Source of the DNA: Phallus indusiatus
Taxonomy: Eukaryota > Basidiomycota > Agaricomycetes > Phallales > Phallaceae
DNA: 64,000 nucleotides
Direction: 5' to 3'
Assembly (NCBI GenBank): GCA_027605045.1
Contig: JAQFWX010000001.1
Span: forward strand, 868,001-932,000
Both the position numbers and the translations under genes were made by a program. Under the pieces are notes generated by a model that saw nothing but the letters and a program-made list of their open reading frames with translations, did not search any database and had not been told where the DNA came from. This document shows, piece after piece, positions 23,971 through 36,658 of this stretch. Every line of letters starts with the position of its first letter. Position 1 is the first letter of the stretch.

Positions 23971-24694
23971 ATGAATACGGGTATCATTAATGAGGACGTT
24001 GAAGAGGAATTTAATGATATTACCCATACATCTTCGGATGATACGACCGAGAAGACAGCACCATCTCCAGATTCAGGGGTCGAGGCCGATCGTACTGCTG
24101 CCAGTAGTGAACAGCCCCATCAAATAGGACATCGTCGAGATCACAAGTTTCTGTTATCTTCAACTTTCTTAGAGAACACAGGCTCAGTCGCCCGCGATCA
24201 TCTCGCTAACGAGAGAACGTGGTTAGCATATATCAGAACGAGTATCACTATCAGTGGGACAGGAATCGGTTTGTCTACAGCTCAATGAAAACTTCTTTCT
24301 GAACAAACTTGGGTTAGCCTTAGTGCAGCTTTTCACGGTTACGGCTTTGAACGATAGCGAAATTGTAATATCCGCCGCCGGTGTTGATTTTGTCAGTTTT
24401 GGCAATGCACTTCCACGTATAATCCGACCGCTTGGTTGCGCTGTTGTATTAGGCGGACTTGGGATTCTGTTAATAGGTATAAAGAAATGAGTTTTTTCAT
24501 CTACGATTACCATTCACGAGTTTTTTTTCATGGTTAATGCCTTAGGAATATACCGTTACTTCACCATTCAGAATGCGCTTCAAAAGGGTTTATTCCCGAT
24601 TGCCAGACGCTTGGTTGTTATCACCTCGGCGGCACTGATAGCCTTCATTGCGATAAATTTCGGACTCTTTCTTACCATTCCAAATCCTCACTGA
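23971..24694 (+). CDS. DUF202-domain small membrane protein
   Basis: Exons 23971-24268, 24318-24476 and 24546-24694 give 201 residues. The first about 75 residues are polar and acidic. Then comes the DUF202 signature RDHLANERTWLAYIRTS, continuing after the first intron into ALVQLF. Three membrane helices follow: one directly after the signature, one at AVVLGGLGILLIG, and one near the C-terminus (LVVITSAALIAFIA). DUF202 domains occur alone in small membrane proteins and at the end of vacuolar VTC proteins; here it is the stand-alone type. Function is unknown, and an endomembrane location is inferred. The gene is convergent with DSC3, with 172 bp between stop codons. Confidence 0.82.
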
Positions 24695-24866
24695 GAGACG
24701 CCAGGTTGCTTATGATCTTGCTCTTAGATGTTCACATTGGCGCTCTAGATGACCAGCTTTATCTGTGCGATGATCGTTGCATATGCCCAAGCCGATCGCA
24801 TTTTTAGAGGAGCCGGGAAGGAGGACGCATGGTGAAGTGGGTCGAAGAAACAATAATTTATACATA

Positions 24867-26010
24867 TCAGGACGATAATAGATAGCGCCATATTCCAAAT
24901 AGAATGTTTACAATAAAACCTAAGAGAACGGACATTTGCATCGACTGTCTGTTATAATATATCCCAAGTTAGAAAAAACGAGAGAAGCGGCGGTATTTGT
25001 TGAGTAGCTCTTACGAGAAGACAACGCTCGTAGGCCGAGGCAAAAGACCGTCATTTTCAAAGAAGGCGGGCGCCCTTGTTTCACTAAAATACAATAATGG
25101 CATAAGTGGAAAAAAGAAACCAATTAATAGACCCTGTAGGACGGTAGATGAAGTTGTGGAAGATGCTTCGGATAGTGCCACGTTGCCAGGTGAATCAATG
25201 GAATCAATCCACTGTTCTTCCAAAGCGCGCGCTTCGTCGTCCACTGTGTAATGATTGCTTGAAATGGGTATGAGAAAGAAGGGAATGAACTTTCTAGACG
25301 CACGTTCATCGTTATTTAGGTCAACATCGCCAAGGCCATTGGTAGATTCTGTATGAAACTGTCGGCGGATGGACGCAATGTCTTCAGGGGTAAAGCCAGC
25401 CGCTTGAAGGCGATCAAAACCTCGTAATGGGCGCATTTGTGGTGTCTAGAATAAAAGGAAAGAAGGAGTTTCATGAGTGTAAGAGTCTTATTTGGGGTGT
25501 ACCGTATGTATTACTGCACACCTGAAGTGTAGTTTCCTCTTCGCCGATTTCCATAACTGGTCCAACTGAACAGTGTAGCCATGTGGTATGATAGCTGCCC
25601 GCCTCCGAAGTAGCCTTCTCAGATGATGTTGTCTGTGGTCCTTCTACGCGCACCTGTCGCTCTTCCGAGGAGGCTATTAACGGATACAGCATCGTCCCAT
25701 CCGAGAGCAACCTCCCAGAGTATATCAATCTTAACCGTCTATTCGCAAGCTCCGTCCTCTGAGCCCTAATCTGAGCGATGTTAAGAACCTTTCCCCTCCA
25801 AACAAGATGAATTTGTGGACCGACCTTCGCTTTCACATCAGGAACTGTTTCGTTCTCCGCGACGTATATGACCAGGTCTTCAACGCCTTCCGAGAAACGA
25901 ACTGTCAATTCTTTCTTTGGTAGAGGAGCATCGGCTGGCTGGGGTAAGGCTATGGGTTCTGCAGGAATCGCTCGTTGTTTACCGCGAGCCTTTTCGCTGA
26001 GGAGAGGCAT
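24867..26010 (-). CDS. DSC3: Dsc3-type subunit of the Dsc E3 ubiquitin ligase complex
   Basis: Exons 26010-25522, 25445-25015 and 24948-24867 give 333 residues. An N-terminal ubiquitin-like region (about residues 25-115; VRFSEGVEDL, then LRLIYSGRLLSDG) is followed by the conserved segment RPLRGFDRLQAAGFTPEDI and EARALEEQWIDSI of the DUF2407 C-terminal domain. Two membrane helices follow (LQGLLIGFFFPLMPLLYF and SVLLGFIVNILFGIW), the second supplied by the last exon. In fission yeast the Dsc complex is a Golgi/endosomal membrane ubiquitin ligase needed for cleavage of the SREBP transcription factor and for membrane-protein quality control. The N-terminal extension before residue 1 (from 26052) has no upstream ATG in a better context, so 26010 was taken as start. 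Confidence 0.85.
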
Positions 26011-26799
26011 AAAAATGCTGCTAAGCGTGCGAGTCCTCAGTCGGAGTTTCAAAAACGGAAATGCTGGCGGCCTTGCTCTTTACTTGACTCCTTGCCTCAA
26101 CTCCAAGACTACTCTCAGGCTGCGATCTGACTCACCGCAGTTTTTGTAAATTACAAGGAAATATACAAGATCACTTTTTTTCACTGTTCATGAAACGGAG
26201 ACTCCGGCAAAGCTGCAGTTACTTCATGACAACAGACTACCATGATGTGCACGCAGACGCAGATCCTCAATTCCACCTTTGAAATTTGAAAATTTGAGGA
26301 TTGAGTGAGGTGAAAACCAAGCTCCGTGAAATTTGACGCTGAGCCGCGTTGACCGATGACCGGGTTGCCCTGTTTAACTTAGTGAGTCATGTTGTATGGC
26401 TGTACTCATCTCATATCGCTTTAGTAACACCAATTCTGCGCCACACAGAATCTGATTTGCAACATCACATCTCACTTGTTTCAATCTTTTAATTCTTTCC
26501 GCGTGCTAAACTGACATGCAAACTCAACATTGATGGCAAGATGCTAAGGTGCTCTTCCATTGGAGGGCTTTAATATCCACATCATCCTGAATACCGCTCG
26601 AGCTTCTCTTTATCAATCCGGCTCCAATCATGCACCATTGAAGTTCTCGCTTTCTCCTTATCTAAACCAAATACATGTGGCGAGCTCTTTGACGCATGAT
26701 CTCAAGAAGGTATTTAGGCGTTGAGTGGTTGCAAGTAAACGACTACGAGTTCACAGCCCCACGAGCAGATAGTTGACTACCTTCCTTCATCCCTTTGAC
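26011..26799. other. intergenic between divergent genes
   Basis: About 790 bp between DSC3 (minus) and the first DUF6533-type gene (plus), expected to hold both promoters. No gene is seen. Confidence 0.35.
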
Positions 26800-28521
26800 A
26801 TGAACAGTACAAATAGTACCGAAGACGCTATTATTGCGGAATACATCATCGAGGAGGTATATGAAAAGTGTGTATTAATGTCTCTTCTATGTTATAATTT
26901 TCATTATATCTCATCTTAATGGACTAGTTATGTTTATATCCTGGTCATATTCAGTACATTAAGTGAGCAATTCAGGGTTGAAATATAACAGATTGACATC
27001 AACTTCAACAGCACTCGCTTTCTATACCACTCTCCTAAAGCTCTCTCAAGAGATAGAGCATATATGGTCAAAATCATTCAGTCTGCCCTCGTTCTTGTAC
27101 ATTTTCACAAGATATGGGATTATTTGTACCCAGGCATTTAGGTTTGTACTACTCTTCATGTCGGTGAGTTCAATATGCATAGCCTTGGTATCACTCGCAA
27201 GTTCTCATTGCTGTTAAGGCGGGGAGGTAAGAAGTTTCTAGAAAATCTATCTGGAGATAAGTAAATGAAGAGGAAATTTGAAGGGCTTGTAATATAATTG
27301 CCTCAGCGACAAACGTTTCTCTTCTCTTATTTGGTGCTGGTAGCCAAGGTGTGTGTTTCAACGTTGTTCAACAGCCCCAACAGCCTTCATGCAATAGTTG
27401 GCTTAGGCTTATTGGCTATTCGAGCGTATTCAATATGCCGAGCAAATAAAATCCTCGCTTCGGCTTTGGGCTTATTTTATGTTTCCACTATTGCTTTGAA
27501 CATGTACGGTAAGTATCCGACAGTAGCATAACTTGATCTATCTTAATTTTAGTCTGGTATCATGTAGGTATAATAGCGTTTCCCGGATGTGCTACAAAGT
27601 GAGTGATTTTCGTAGGATATTCCAATGCCTCAGATTTGAACATTTTTTCAAGCGGGAGCCTCGCTCCAATTATCGGTACGGTGGTTTATTCTCATTTCCT
27701 GAGTTTCCCAACTTATTCCGAAACTGGTATCAGTTAGCCTCATCGGTAATGTCCTTGTCGTCTGCACAGATTTACTCATATTTGGCATCTGTATGTGGAA
27801 AATCTGGGGTACATGGAGATTAAAGCGTGAAATTGGAGAACATAGTGGCAGTAGTCTTGCTTCCGTGCTCCTCACACAGAGTAAGTTTAGATGACTTTTA
27901 AAACAGAGGACAGTGGTAACAAAAGGATTTCCAGGTATAATCAGATGTTGGTAGGTGCTCGATTTTTCGTCTCAGTCATTTAGCAAACTATGACTTCACA
28001 AGTTTCGTCGCCACCATTACTGTTACTGGGTCGATTCTCGGATGGGTAAGTTTTCGGCTGCGTACTTATGTTTGCGTTCGAGACAAGCCTCATCCTTGCG
28101 CTTAGATTCCAAGTGTAAGCATATGAATTTTGACATACCATGTTCATCAAATAAGTCCAATCCTGTTAGCTTCCCCAAGCCCTCGTAACGAGCAGCTATA
28201 ATACCATGGAAGATGTGTAAGTTTATGCCATTGTGTTCACTTCATATTCACCAATTTTGGAATCGCAATTCTAGTCTGTCAGCAGCTCTAGTGGCAAATT
28301 TCACTCTTGATCTGCGTCGTCTTAATTCGACGAAAATTCAAGCCAGTCAAGTTTCTTTACCGCCGCTTCGATTTTCGAATGTTCTGCAACGTACACATCA
28401 ATCTTTTCTCGTGGAAATGGCCACCCCTGAGATAAATATCGGAGAAGAGGAAAACGAGTACAGTGATCATAATAATTTTCCTGGGACTTCGGATTTCGAC
28501 ATCCAGCCCATTGAGGACTAA
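26800..28521 (+). CDS. DUF6533-type multi-pass membrane protein, copy 1
   Basis: Clear exons are 26800-26867, 26928-26962 and 27012-27163; further coding blocks lie near 27306-27347, 27396-27508, 27735-27880, 27984-28047 and 28275-28521. The DUF6533 signature appears as LAFYTTLLKLSQEIEHIW followed by SLPSFLYIFTRYG. Later blocks encode membrane helices (LLAIRAYSIC; GNVLVVCTDLLIFGICMWKIWG) and a cytosolic tail with ANFTLDLRR, the position of the usual family xRFxLDLR motif. The family is abundant in Agaricomycetes; its proteins resemble seven-helix receptors but no function is established. Several internal splice sites (around 27164-27305 and 27881-27983) could not be settled, so the total length is uncertain. 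Confidence 0.65.
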
Positions 28522-29834
28522 AACCGGTATGTTGGTGTTTACTCAATGTCAGACACTACACGACTCACATTAGTTTGCATTAAATTATATCTTAAGCAAT
28601 TCAAATAATGAAAGTTTAGAAAAACAAAACACTTCAGGCAACCTCCTGTTTATTTATTATAACTAAACGTGTTCTCTTTTGTGTATGAGCGTATCTGTGC
28701 CAACCTATTTTATGAGTTTTAGTGTCCATTATCCGTGGTATAACATTGTTTGTGGAAGAATAAACTGCATACTGAAAAAATATCGGCTAATTTTCACGTT
28801 TAAATGAGAAGACGAGACTGTCAGCGAACTTGGTCAAGTGACATCGCTGATTCGCCTTTCGCCGGACGCCCGTCGGAGTCTCTCGGAGATTCAAAGAGGA
28901 AAATGCACCGAAAATGCACTTGCAAACTGCATCCAACTTGCATCGCAAAGCTCTGCCTCTGCAGCATCACATTTTTATCACGGCTACCGGAATATAGTTT
29001 CAGTTAGAGCGAAGGTTTTTTCGGCAAGATTTGTTGTGCTTATCTTCTCTATACGCATTTTAAGGTTACTTTCAGCTGCAGAGTTCTAACCCTCGGGATA
29101 TTCATATCTTAATCTTGCAACGAAGAATTTGGGCAAGTTTATCAAGCCAACTTGATATCAATGGACCATGTTTTCGCCACTCAACGTGTTTGTTTGTGAA
29201 TACCCGAATACCCATTTGCCTTGATGTTGTCCCGGACGTACTGATTGCACTGGACTGGCTTGAAAGGCTTAGCTCGAATAGGCCTATCGGAGCCTGAAAA
29301 GAAGACATCTATACTGAGAGACATCCCAAAATCTTGTCAGCATCAACATTAGAAGACTCCTTGGTTACTGACATGCAACAACAGTGAAGACAGGCTTATG
29401 AGTTGATTCCAGCTGATTTTGAAAGTTTAGCGCTAAGCGAGCACTAATTCCTGAAAGCTTTGTGTTTTTTTCTCTCAAGTCAATTGGCTTTACTTTCTCA
29501 GGGTTGACAGTTCTCATCACGCCGCTACCTCCGCTGGGGTAAGTCTCGTTATCTTTTCAGGTCGCTGATAATCCACATCAAATTGTGATTGTTGTAGATT
29601 TCAATCTAGAGCAACCATCACACATCACGCTTACTGAGGAACTTGCTTATATATTGTGATACTACTAGAGCTCCGCTGCGCGTTGAGTGGCAATGATTTG
29701 GACCCGTATTTATAGTCTTCAACAGTTCAAATTTTGCGCGTAGGGTTTACAAGCCCACAAGACCTAGTTCAAATACTTCAACCATTAATATCCTTCGTAT
29801 CAGGAGCGGGCTCAGTAGATAAAACCGAAACATT
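28522..29834. other. intergenic, no gene seen
   Basis: About 1.3 kb between the two DUF6533-type genes. A patch near 28800-29090 is somewhat GC-richer and contains overlapping short frames without recognisable features. Confidence 0.3.
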
Positions 29835-31560
29835 ATGATTACGAACGTCGCTCAGGAAGTGTATGGAGAGTATGTGTCAATACTGTTTTTATATCCGGAA
29901 TTACATCTCATCATGGTAAAATAGTTACGTTTACACCCTGATTATTTTCAGTGCAACGAGTAAGAGTTTCAAGTTCTACATTTTAGTCAAGACAAATTCC
30001 TGACATCAAAAAATTTTAGCACTTTCCTTTTATGCCACTCTTACAAACCTTTCACAAGAAATAGAGCATATATGGTGTAACCCGTTCAGTCTGCCCACGG
30101 TCCTGTATATCTTCGCAAGATATGGGACTTTGGCGTATCAAGGACTTCAAATCCCAATAAACTTTACCCCAGTGAGTACAATGTGCCTCAGCGATGATTG
30201 CAAACGCTCAATGTTGTTGCATTCCGGAAGTTGGGAAGGTAAGGCGCCCTCCTACCTCGCGTTTGAGATCGAGTACAGTAACCAGAATTTCCAAGAACTT
30301 GTAATATACTCGCTAATGTAGAGAACACCATTTTTATTTTATCGTATATCGGTATTCAAGGTTTGTGTTCAGTGATTCATTCCTTTGAATGAATTCATGT
30401 GATAGCCGCTCCAGGTTTACTGGTTCTCCGGGCGTACTCGATGTGCCAAAGAAATGTAATTCTCCTTTTGGCTTTGGCTTTTGGCTTTTTCTCTTGTCTG
30501 GGTCTGATTTTGTACGGTAAGAGATTCAGAAATTGAGAACTTGAATATCGAGGTTAACGTTAACATGATTTGTTCTCATCTTCTCATCTGGTAGTTACAA
30601 TAGCATTTCCTGGATGCGTTTCAAAGTCCGTATTCCGGATTAGAAACCTCAAATTACTTGTGCACTAATTCAACTTATAAGCTCAAATAATCCCACAACT
30701 TTACCTCGTATGGTCCATGTTTATTTCCGGAATCCCCGACACATTGTGAATTAACACCTTTTATTAGCCAAATTGGGCCGAGCTAACCTCGCCGGAAACA
30801 TCATCATCGTATCAACAGATCTCCTTATATCCGGTATTTGCGTGTGGAAGGTTTGGGGTGTGTGGAGACTCGGAAGAAAGTACAAAAATGAGAATCAAAG
30901 GGGTAGCAGTGTCGTTTCGGTGTTTCTTATACAAAGTAAGCCTTTCGGGTCTCCTCAAAGTTTGAAACAAACAGTAAAGGGTTCTCAGGTATATCAACAT
31001 GCTGGTAGGCACCTAATTTTTTTTGAGATTATCCAAGTTCTCATAGATTATGACTTTGCAAGCTTCGTTGCCGTCATTACTATAGTCGATATATTTATTG
31101 GATGGGTGAGTATTGAATCGTTAGTTTGAATATGAGGACAAGGTTGAACTTGCGAATTATTAGCTTCAAGGAGTAATATTTCTCTTGTTCTCGCACATTA
31201 TACATAAATTGAGCGCTCGGATTAGCCTTCTTCTCCTTTGTTAGCCCAGTGTTTTTCTATTACAGAGAATGCGTGAGATTGCTAGTCCACTTCGCGCCCT
31301 CATACTAGCACTGACCTATTCCAAGTCTGTCAGCGGTTTTAGTGGCCGACTTTACTCTTGATCTCCGCCGCAACAATTCGGCCAGAATTGATGCCAGTCA
31401 AATATCTCTAACTTCGTTTCAATTTTCGAACGTTCTTCGACGGGTACCACATCAACCTTTTCCTGTGGGAGTGGCCATTCCTTCAGGAGAAAGAAACCCG
31501 GAGGAAGATGGTGGGGGTTTTGATTATGTTGATTTTCTCGAGTCCGCAAATTACAGTTGA
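29835..31560 (+). CDS. DUF6533-type multi-pass membrane protein, copy 2
   Basis: A tandem paralogue of 26800-28521 with the same exon layout. Exon 1 is 29835-29869 (donor GTATGT), the next exon encodes YVYTLIIFSAT, and the following one LSFYATLTNLSQEIEHIW and LPTVLYIFARYG, the DUF6533 signature. Later blocks encode NTIFILSYIGIQ, LLVLRAYSMCQ, GNIIIVSTDLLISGICVWKVWG and, at the C-terminus, ADFTLDLRRNN; the stop is at 31560. The family is receptor-like in topology but of unknown function. As in copy 1, the splice pattern between about 30175 and 30320 and between 30936 and 31060 is not resolved; a 16-nt conserved block (GTAT...GCTG) lies between two possible introns. Confidence 0.62.
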
Positions 31561-32345
31561 GCGCCCGGGGACTATTGAGAGATCCTGGTATTTTGATTGT
31601 CTGTTAAAATGAGCTCATCTAAAGAGGTTTAGGGTCATACACTTCTTACTGTACTTAATTATCAACTACGTGTCATGTGTTACATATATACTATGTACGT
31701 GGCCCGACATGATGCCTAGTCGTTTGCTATCTTTGTCGGGCCGAAAATTTCAGTACAAAGACCACCTCGTCACACTCTTCACGGATAAAAAACAACCGGA
31801 ATGGGGCTATGTCGTGTACTGGTGAGAATTCAGATTGAGATCTGAGACTTGCCAAGCTGGTTTCGCTTACGACAATTAATAGAGTCCTTGTTAAAGCGTG
31901 CATGTGTATCCTGCGCTAATTCACGATCCATCTTGAAACACAATCATCCAATTCTATTGAAACGAAGTCAAGACTCAAGCCATATAAACAAAAAGCACGT
32001 TATTCTTAAGTCTCGGAAAAATCTATCTATACTCCTATTATAATCAGATACTTTGTAACTGCCTAAGTCAGTCTTGGGCGGATTCATACATATGTTGACG
32101 AAGCCAGTAATGTTTAAGCAGTTCATGGACTTGACCATAAAAGGCACACGGAGGTTCCGGATTAGAAGTCCGTGTAATGACACAAGGCTGGCAAAGGACC
32201 CGAATAACTGGTCCAATTTACCGTTCAATGGAGCGCTAAATTATGCTACGTTGAACTTTGGACTGCGAAATTGTTTATAACATCGCCATGAAAAAGACCG
32301 ACTTCAATATATTGTTTCTCAAAGTTTTTTTCGAAATCTGTTATC
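31561..32345. other. intergenic, no gene seen
   Basis: About 785 bp containing the 3' flank of the DUF6533-type gene and the promoter of the heme oxygenase gene. Only short unsupported frames are present. Confidence 0.3.
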
Positions 32346-33385
32346 ATGTCTACTTTGGTAGGATTTTTCATGTCAAAAGCTTCAAAAACAACAATGACTA
32401 AATAAATTTTGTAGAACTTGAATCCAGCTAGTTTAGATACAACTCATGACGTTGCAACGTTACTGCGATTGGGAACTCAAGAAGATCATGAAAAGGCTCA
32501 ACATTGGTTCGGGGCCAGACTTTTGACAGGCGTCGGTGGAAGGTTAACCAAAGAAAGCTACATTCGCTACCTGATCATACTATGGCATGTTTACGCGTAG
32601 GTTTTTCATACTCTTTCAGATCCAGATATATTATCTTCTTTCATAGGACTCTGGAGAATGCTCTAGATACTCATTGCTCGGATCCTATCATCTTCCCGAC
32701 ATACAATCCCAGACTTCTCTCTCGACAAGCCAGTTTATCGGCTGACATCGCCTATTTCCTACAAACATCAGAGTCAGAGTGGAAAGACCATCCTTTTGCA
32801 TCATCTTTCATGCGCAAATTACCTTCTGAGGCAATGGAGTACACCGCTTGTCTTCAATCCGCATCTCTCAGCCCGCCGAAATTGTTAGCTCACGCGTACG
32901 TCCGGTACCTCGGTGACCTTAGCGGTGGTCAAATCATCAAACGCAACATTCGAAAAGTTTTTGAGCTATCAGATGATGATATTTCGGGCGTGCAGATGTA
33001 CCAATTCGAGAAGTTGGAAGGAGGGGGTCATGCTACCATTGGAGACATACGAACCATCAAGACCTGGTATCGGGATGGATTGAACAATAGCATCGGAGAT
33101 GATCTACCAAAGAAAGGTACCTTTTCTCTCCCTAGTCATCCGATTGCTGATGTCGAACTTCAAAAAGCCATTCTCGTGGAGGAAGCTAGACATGTCTATC
33201 GTTTGAATAGGGGAATATTGAGTCTACTGCAAGAGGCTGAGATCCAAGAGAAACCTAGTTTTCCTAGCCTTCGAAAGCTTTGCCCGGCTCTCTCGCTGTC
33301 TCGACTCCTATTGTTAGTTTTGCTGGTAATCGGAGGACTGCACGCAGCAAAACAGAGGAAAAATAGGACTGCTTTTGAAGGATGA
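32346..33385 (+). CDS. HMX1: heme oxygenase, C-terminal membrane anchor
   Basis: Exons 32346-32357 (only MSTL), 32415-32596 and 32647-33385 give 310 residues. The family signature LGDLSGGQ is at about 153-160, preceded by AYVRY. His29 in TQEDHEKAQH sits where the proximal heme ligand is expected, near the N-terminus. A hydrophobic helix at about 282-300 (LSRLLLLVLLVIGG) followed by Lys/Arg residues predicts an ER tail anchor, as in yeast Hmx1 and animal HO-1. The enzyme opens heme to biliverdin, CO and Fe2+ and serves iron recycling. No frame damage is seen. Confidence 0.9.
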
Positions 33386-34587
33386 TTTTGAATTGGTTAG
33401 TGTAATATACGGTTGTGGGATGCAAATTGGAACCCAGCGCTTAGTCGGAGTTTTCGTCGTTTTCCTTCCTTCGTTCTCAGTGCTCACCACAACTTTCAAT
33501 TTATTTATCTGCCGCGCTTTTTTCTTGTTCATCGTTTGCTCCAACCTGTCTGATCAATAAAAAAAACCACATGTGTATTGTTCTTCATGTCGTTCAGTGA
33601 TAAATTTAAATTGCTGCCACTGTTTCAGTTCTAACCCACCGTGTTCTCCAGACGTACATCCACGAGCCAATTTCATTTTCAATATGTAACTGACGTTATT
33701 AGACCACGTTGCATTTGAGATATGAGCTATCTGGTCCTTGGATCCTCATTGCTATTTCATTCATCTTTTGTCCTCGTCCCTTAGAAGACTTCCCAAGTTG
33801 CCCACACTGATTTTGTGTTTAAGTCTTTCAATTTTTTCCTTTTGTTCAACGTTCAAAGTGTCGTTCATTGCACTGCTTCGCGACTTTATGCCTTCCTCCC
33901 ATAAGGATGCCTGTACCAAGGACCACCTTCACTCCTTGGCTTCTTGTTGTGCCATCGCGAGTCTTACGTACTTTTCGCATTTTTGTCTCCCGGTGATTAT
34001 TGCGACAAAGAAAATTAAGTTATGAAGAGTAATGATTACTTTCGTTACGCCGCGCTGGACACTGGACACTGGACACTGGGTTACAGAGCGCTAAGGACAT
34101 TCAACGGAATTTATCCGGTGCCGGTTGATCTTATAACACATCGTCAAGTTTCGTATGTCTTCGCGGTTGGACGTTACACTCTCTGTTCTCTCTGCCCGCC
34201 CATGATTTCCTTGGAAGAAAGTTGGTTTATTTTTGGTTGAGCTGACTTATGATATTCGTAAACACAAACAAGAAATCCATTATCGTATTGTTGTAATTCT
34301 GAAGCACAAAGGAATAAGTGACCTCAAATTGTCTTTGGAGTTTTGGTCGCTCCTTGTCGCATATACACTATCATCTTTGCTCTCGCTCAGCGTAGAGCAA
34401 TTCTATCTATATTTACCAACGCCCGAAGACGACAGGGGTCGACGTCACCATTTATGTCCCTCCGGACGTTGTTGGCCGGTTGCGGGCAACCCTGCGCGTC
34501 CAATTTGGGTTCCACCAGGAAAGGCACCCACCTGCTTCCTTTATTTCAGCTCAGCTTATTCTAACCTGATTTTTTCCTCCCCTCCGC
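33386..34587. other. intergenic, no gene seen
   Basis: About 1.2 kb between heme oxygenase and TM-B. It contains the short tandem repeat at 34055-34080. The frames present (up to 131 codons at 34233-34628, which overlaps the TM-B start) have no recognisable features. Confidence 0.3.
34055..34080 (+). repeat. 7-bp tandem repeat, 3.7 copies
   Basis: The unit CTGGACA is repeated three times and followed by CTGGG. Confidence 0.85.
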
Positions 34588-36279
34588 ATGACCTCACGTT
34601 TTCTGCTCACCCCCAACACCGATCCTGAAATAAGCTACACTGAAAATTGGGTCAATGCGAGCGATTCACAATTTGTCTCTATTGGTAACCTTGGTCCACC
34701 TTTTCAACCCACTTTGCACGGTTTAACAGCGACGAGTGGCAGCTTCTCATATTTCTTTCACGGTATTTCATTTGAGTGTAAATTGCTTTCTTTTTCCATT
34801 CATATCCTCGCACATAGGCAACACAATAAACGTTATCGGAACGATTTTCGTGAACGACCCTTCCGTGCCAGGTTCTTCCTGGAGATGCTTCATAGACGGT
34901 GTCAGTCTCGGACCCGCGGTCTTTCCCAACACAACTGAAAACAATTGGTCCCTCTGCCAACAAAATTTACCAGATGGTCCCCATGAACTTCAAGTTGTCG
35001 CCAATTCAACTTCAGACCCCGTCTATTTTGACTACTTGCTTTATTCTCCATCTGTCGGAACCCCGCTAGAAAAGACCACCACCTATCTTGCCAACAATGA
35101 TTCTTCCGTCTCCTTTGATTCAACTTGGTCTGCTAGTCAGAACGCGGAATTGACTTCCGCGCCGGAAGGAGAAGTTGTAATATCATTCGTCGGTATGTTC
35201 TTCACGGTTGTATTATAAACGCTACCTATTCATCAATCCTAGGAGATTCACTTGACTACTATGGCTTTATACCCGCTAACTTCCCTCATACTTCGTCTTC
35301 CGCTCAATATTCCATTGACGGCCAGTCTCCGACTACATTCACACTCCCCGGTTTAAACTCGTCAAGTTCCAATCCACAACAAAGCTTATTCAATCAAAAA
35401 TTCTTCTCAACCGGTCCATTAACACAGGGCCCACATACTCTTTCCGTCCGAAATAGAGGAAGTTCAAACGTGACACCTCTGACATTCAGTTTCGCTCTCA
35501 TATCCAACGGCTCAACTCCCTCGCGCAATCCAAGCCCAATACCCATTCCGACAATACCAAGCCAACACCACTCGAATCATCCGGTGGGCATCATTGCCGG
35601 TGTGGCGGCCGGAGTAGCAGTTGCAGGGGTAATTGTGATCGCAGTCGTGGTCTACGTAGTACGACGGAGATTCCCCTCCCGGATTCATTTGGCAGAAAAT
35701 ACAGAACTACGCAGGGCTAATACGATTGATCCTTTGTCTCTCACACCGCTCCGAGCCTCAACCGTCATCGCGGCCCCTGCGACCAGCACTACTCCAGCGT
35801 CGAATAGGATGTCGACATTTGAAGCACAGCCAGGTCCAGCTCGTTCGAATACTTTGTTGTCAAAGGAAAGATTGTCTACCGAAGCATCAATTTTGGGCGG
35901 ATCGAATACTAGCGCGACGCTACGTCCAAGGGTATCGATGTCCGTGTCTGTTGGGCCGTCGCAGCAGGGATCATCATCAAGTCAATCACACACTCTCGTG
36001 GACGGCCTTTCAACGTCGTCATCACAAAAGAAGGATGCCGTTACCGTCGCAATTGCAAATAACACAATGCCGCCGTCAAGAAGACCTGTGCACACGACGT
36101 TGTCTCGCCCAGTTTCTCAGCACACTTCTGCAAACGAAATTACCCCTATGCTAGAAGATAATGAGGAAATTGATGAAGATGATGAGGATTACGACGTCCC
36201 TCCTCCGACTTATACGTCTCGCGCTGATAATAGCCATAGGTCAGAGAAACAACATTTTTTGGTGCATCATAATCGGTGA
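34588..36279 (+). CDS. TM-B: divergent member of the two-repeat membrane family
   Basis: Exons 34588-34762, 34818-35192 and 35243-36279 give 528 residues; both introns are phase 1 after Gly, as in TM-A. Ectodomain landmarks are NTDPEISYTENW, WRCFIDG, WSLCQQN, then SLDYYGFIP, QYSIDGQ and GPHTLSV. The stalk is Ser/Pro-rich, the helix is Gly/Val/Ala-rich (GIIAGVAAGVAVAGVIVIAV) and is followed by VRRR. The cytosolic tail of about 200 residues is Ser/Thr-rich, and an acidic stretch precedes VPPPTYTSR, a PPxY motif. It is the most divergent copy: it lacks the long family tail but keeps the same architecture. No signal peptide is apparent, although the N-terminal part should be extracellular. Confidence 0.78.
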
Positions 36280-36658
36280 CAACAGCCCGTGGCTTTTCAC
36301 CTACTACTCAGTTCGTCAAGTATTGATCGGGGAATCAAAGTTTGTGTTCTATCCCTCCTGCATTCTTTTAATTATTTGGACTCTTTTAATATTCGTCATT
36401 TGCATAGTATGTACATATAATGCCATGAGTTTCCGTTGTTTCTTTATTCACTTATATAATGACCTGTGTTTCTATACGTGCCAATGAGATACCTCTTTGT
36501 AACCCGCCATAGTTTAGAAGGTCAAGTAATCTTAGAAGAATAGCAATGCAAGTCGAACTCCAATAGACAGCCTATGAAACTCTATACATCCCGTAATATC
36601 TATATATAATTCTAAAACAATTGTCAACAGAAAATGTACACTCCAACCATTTTTTCCT

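Noticed and set aside
28804..29308. Short frames between the DUF6533-type genes
   Set aside because: No recognisable sequence and overlapping on both strands.
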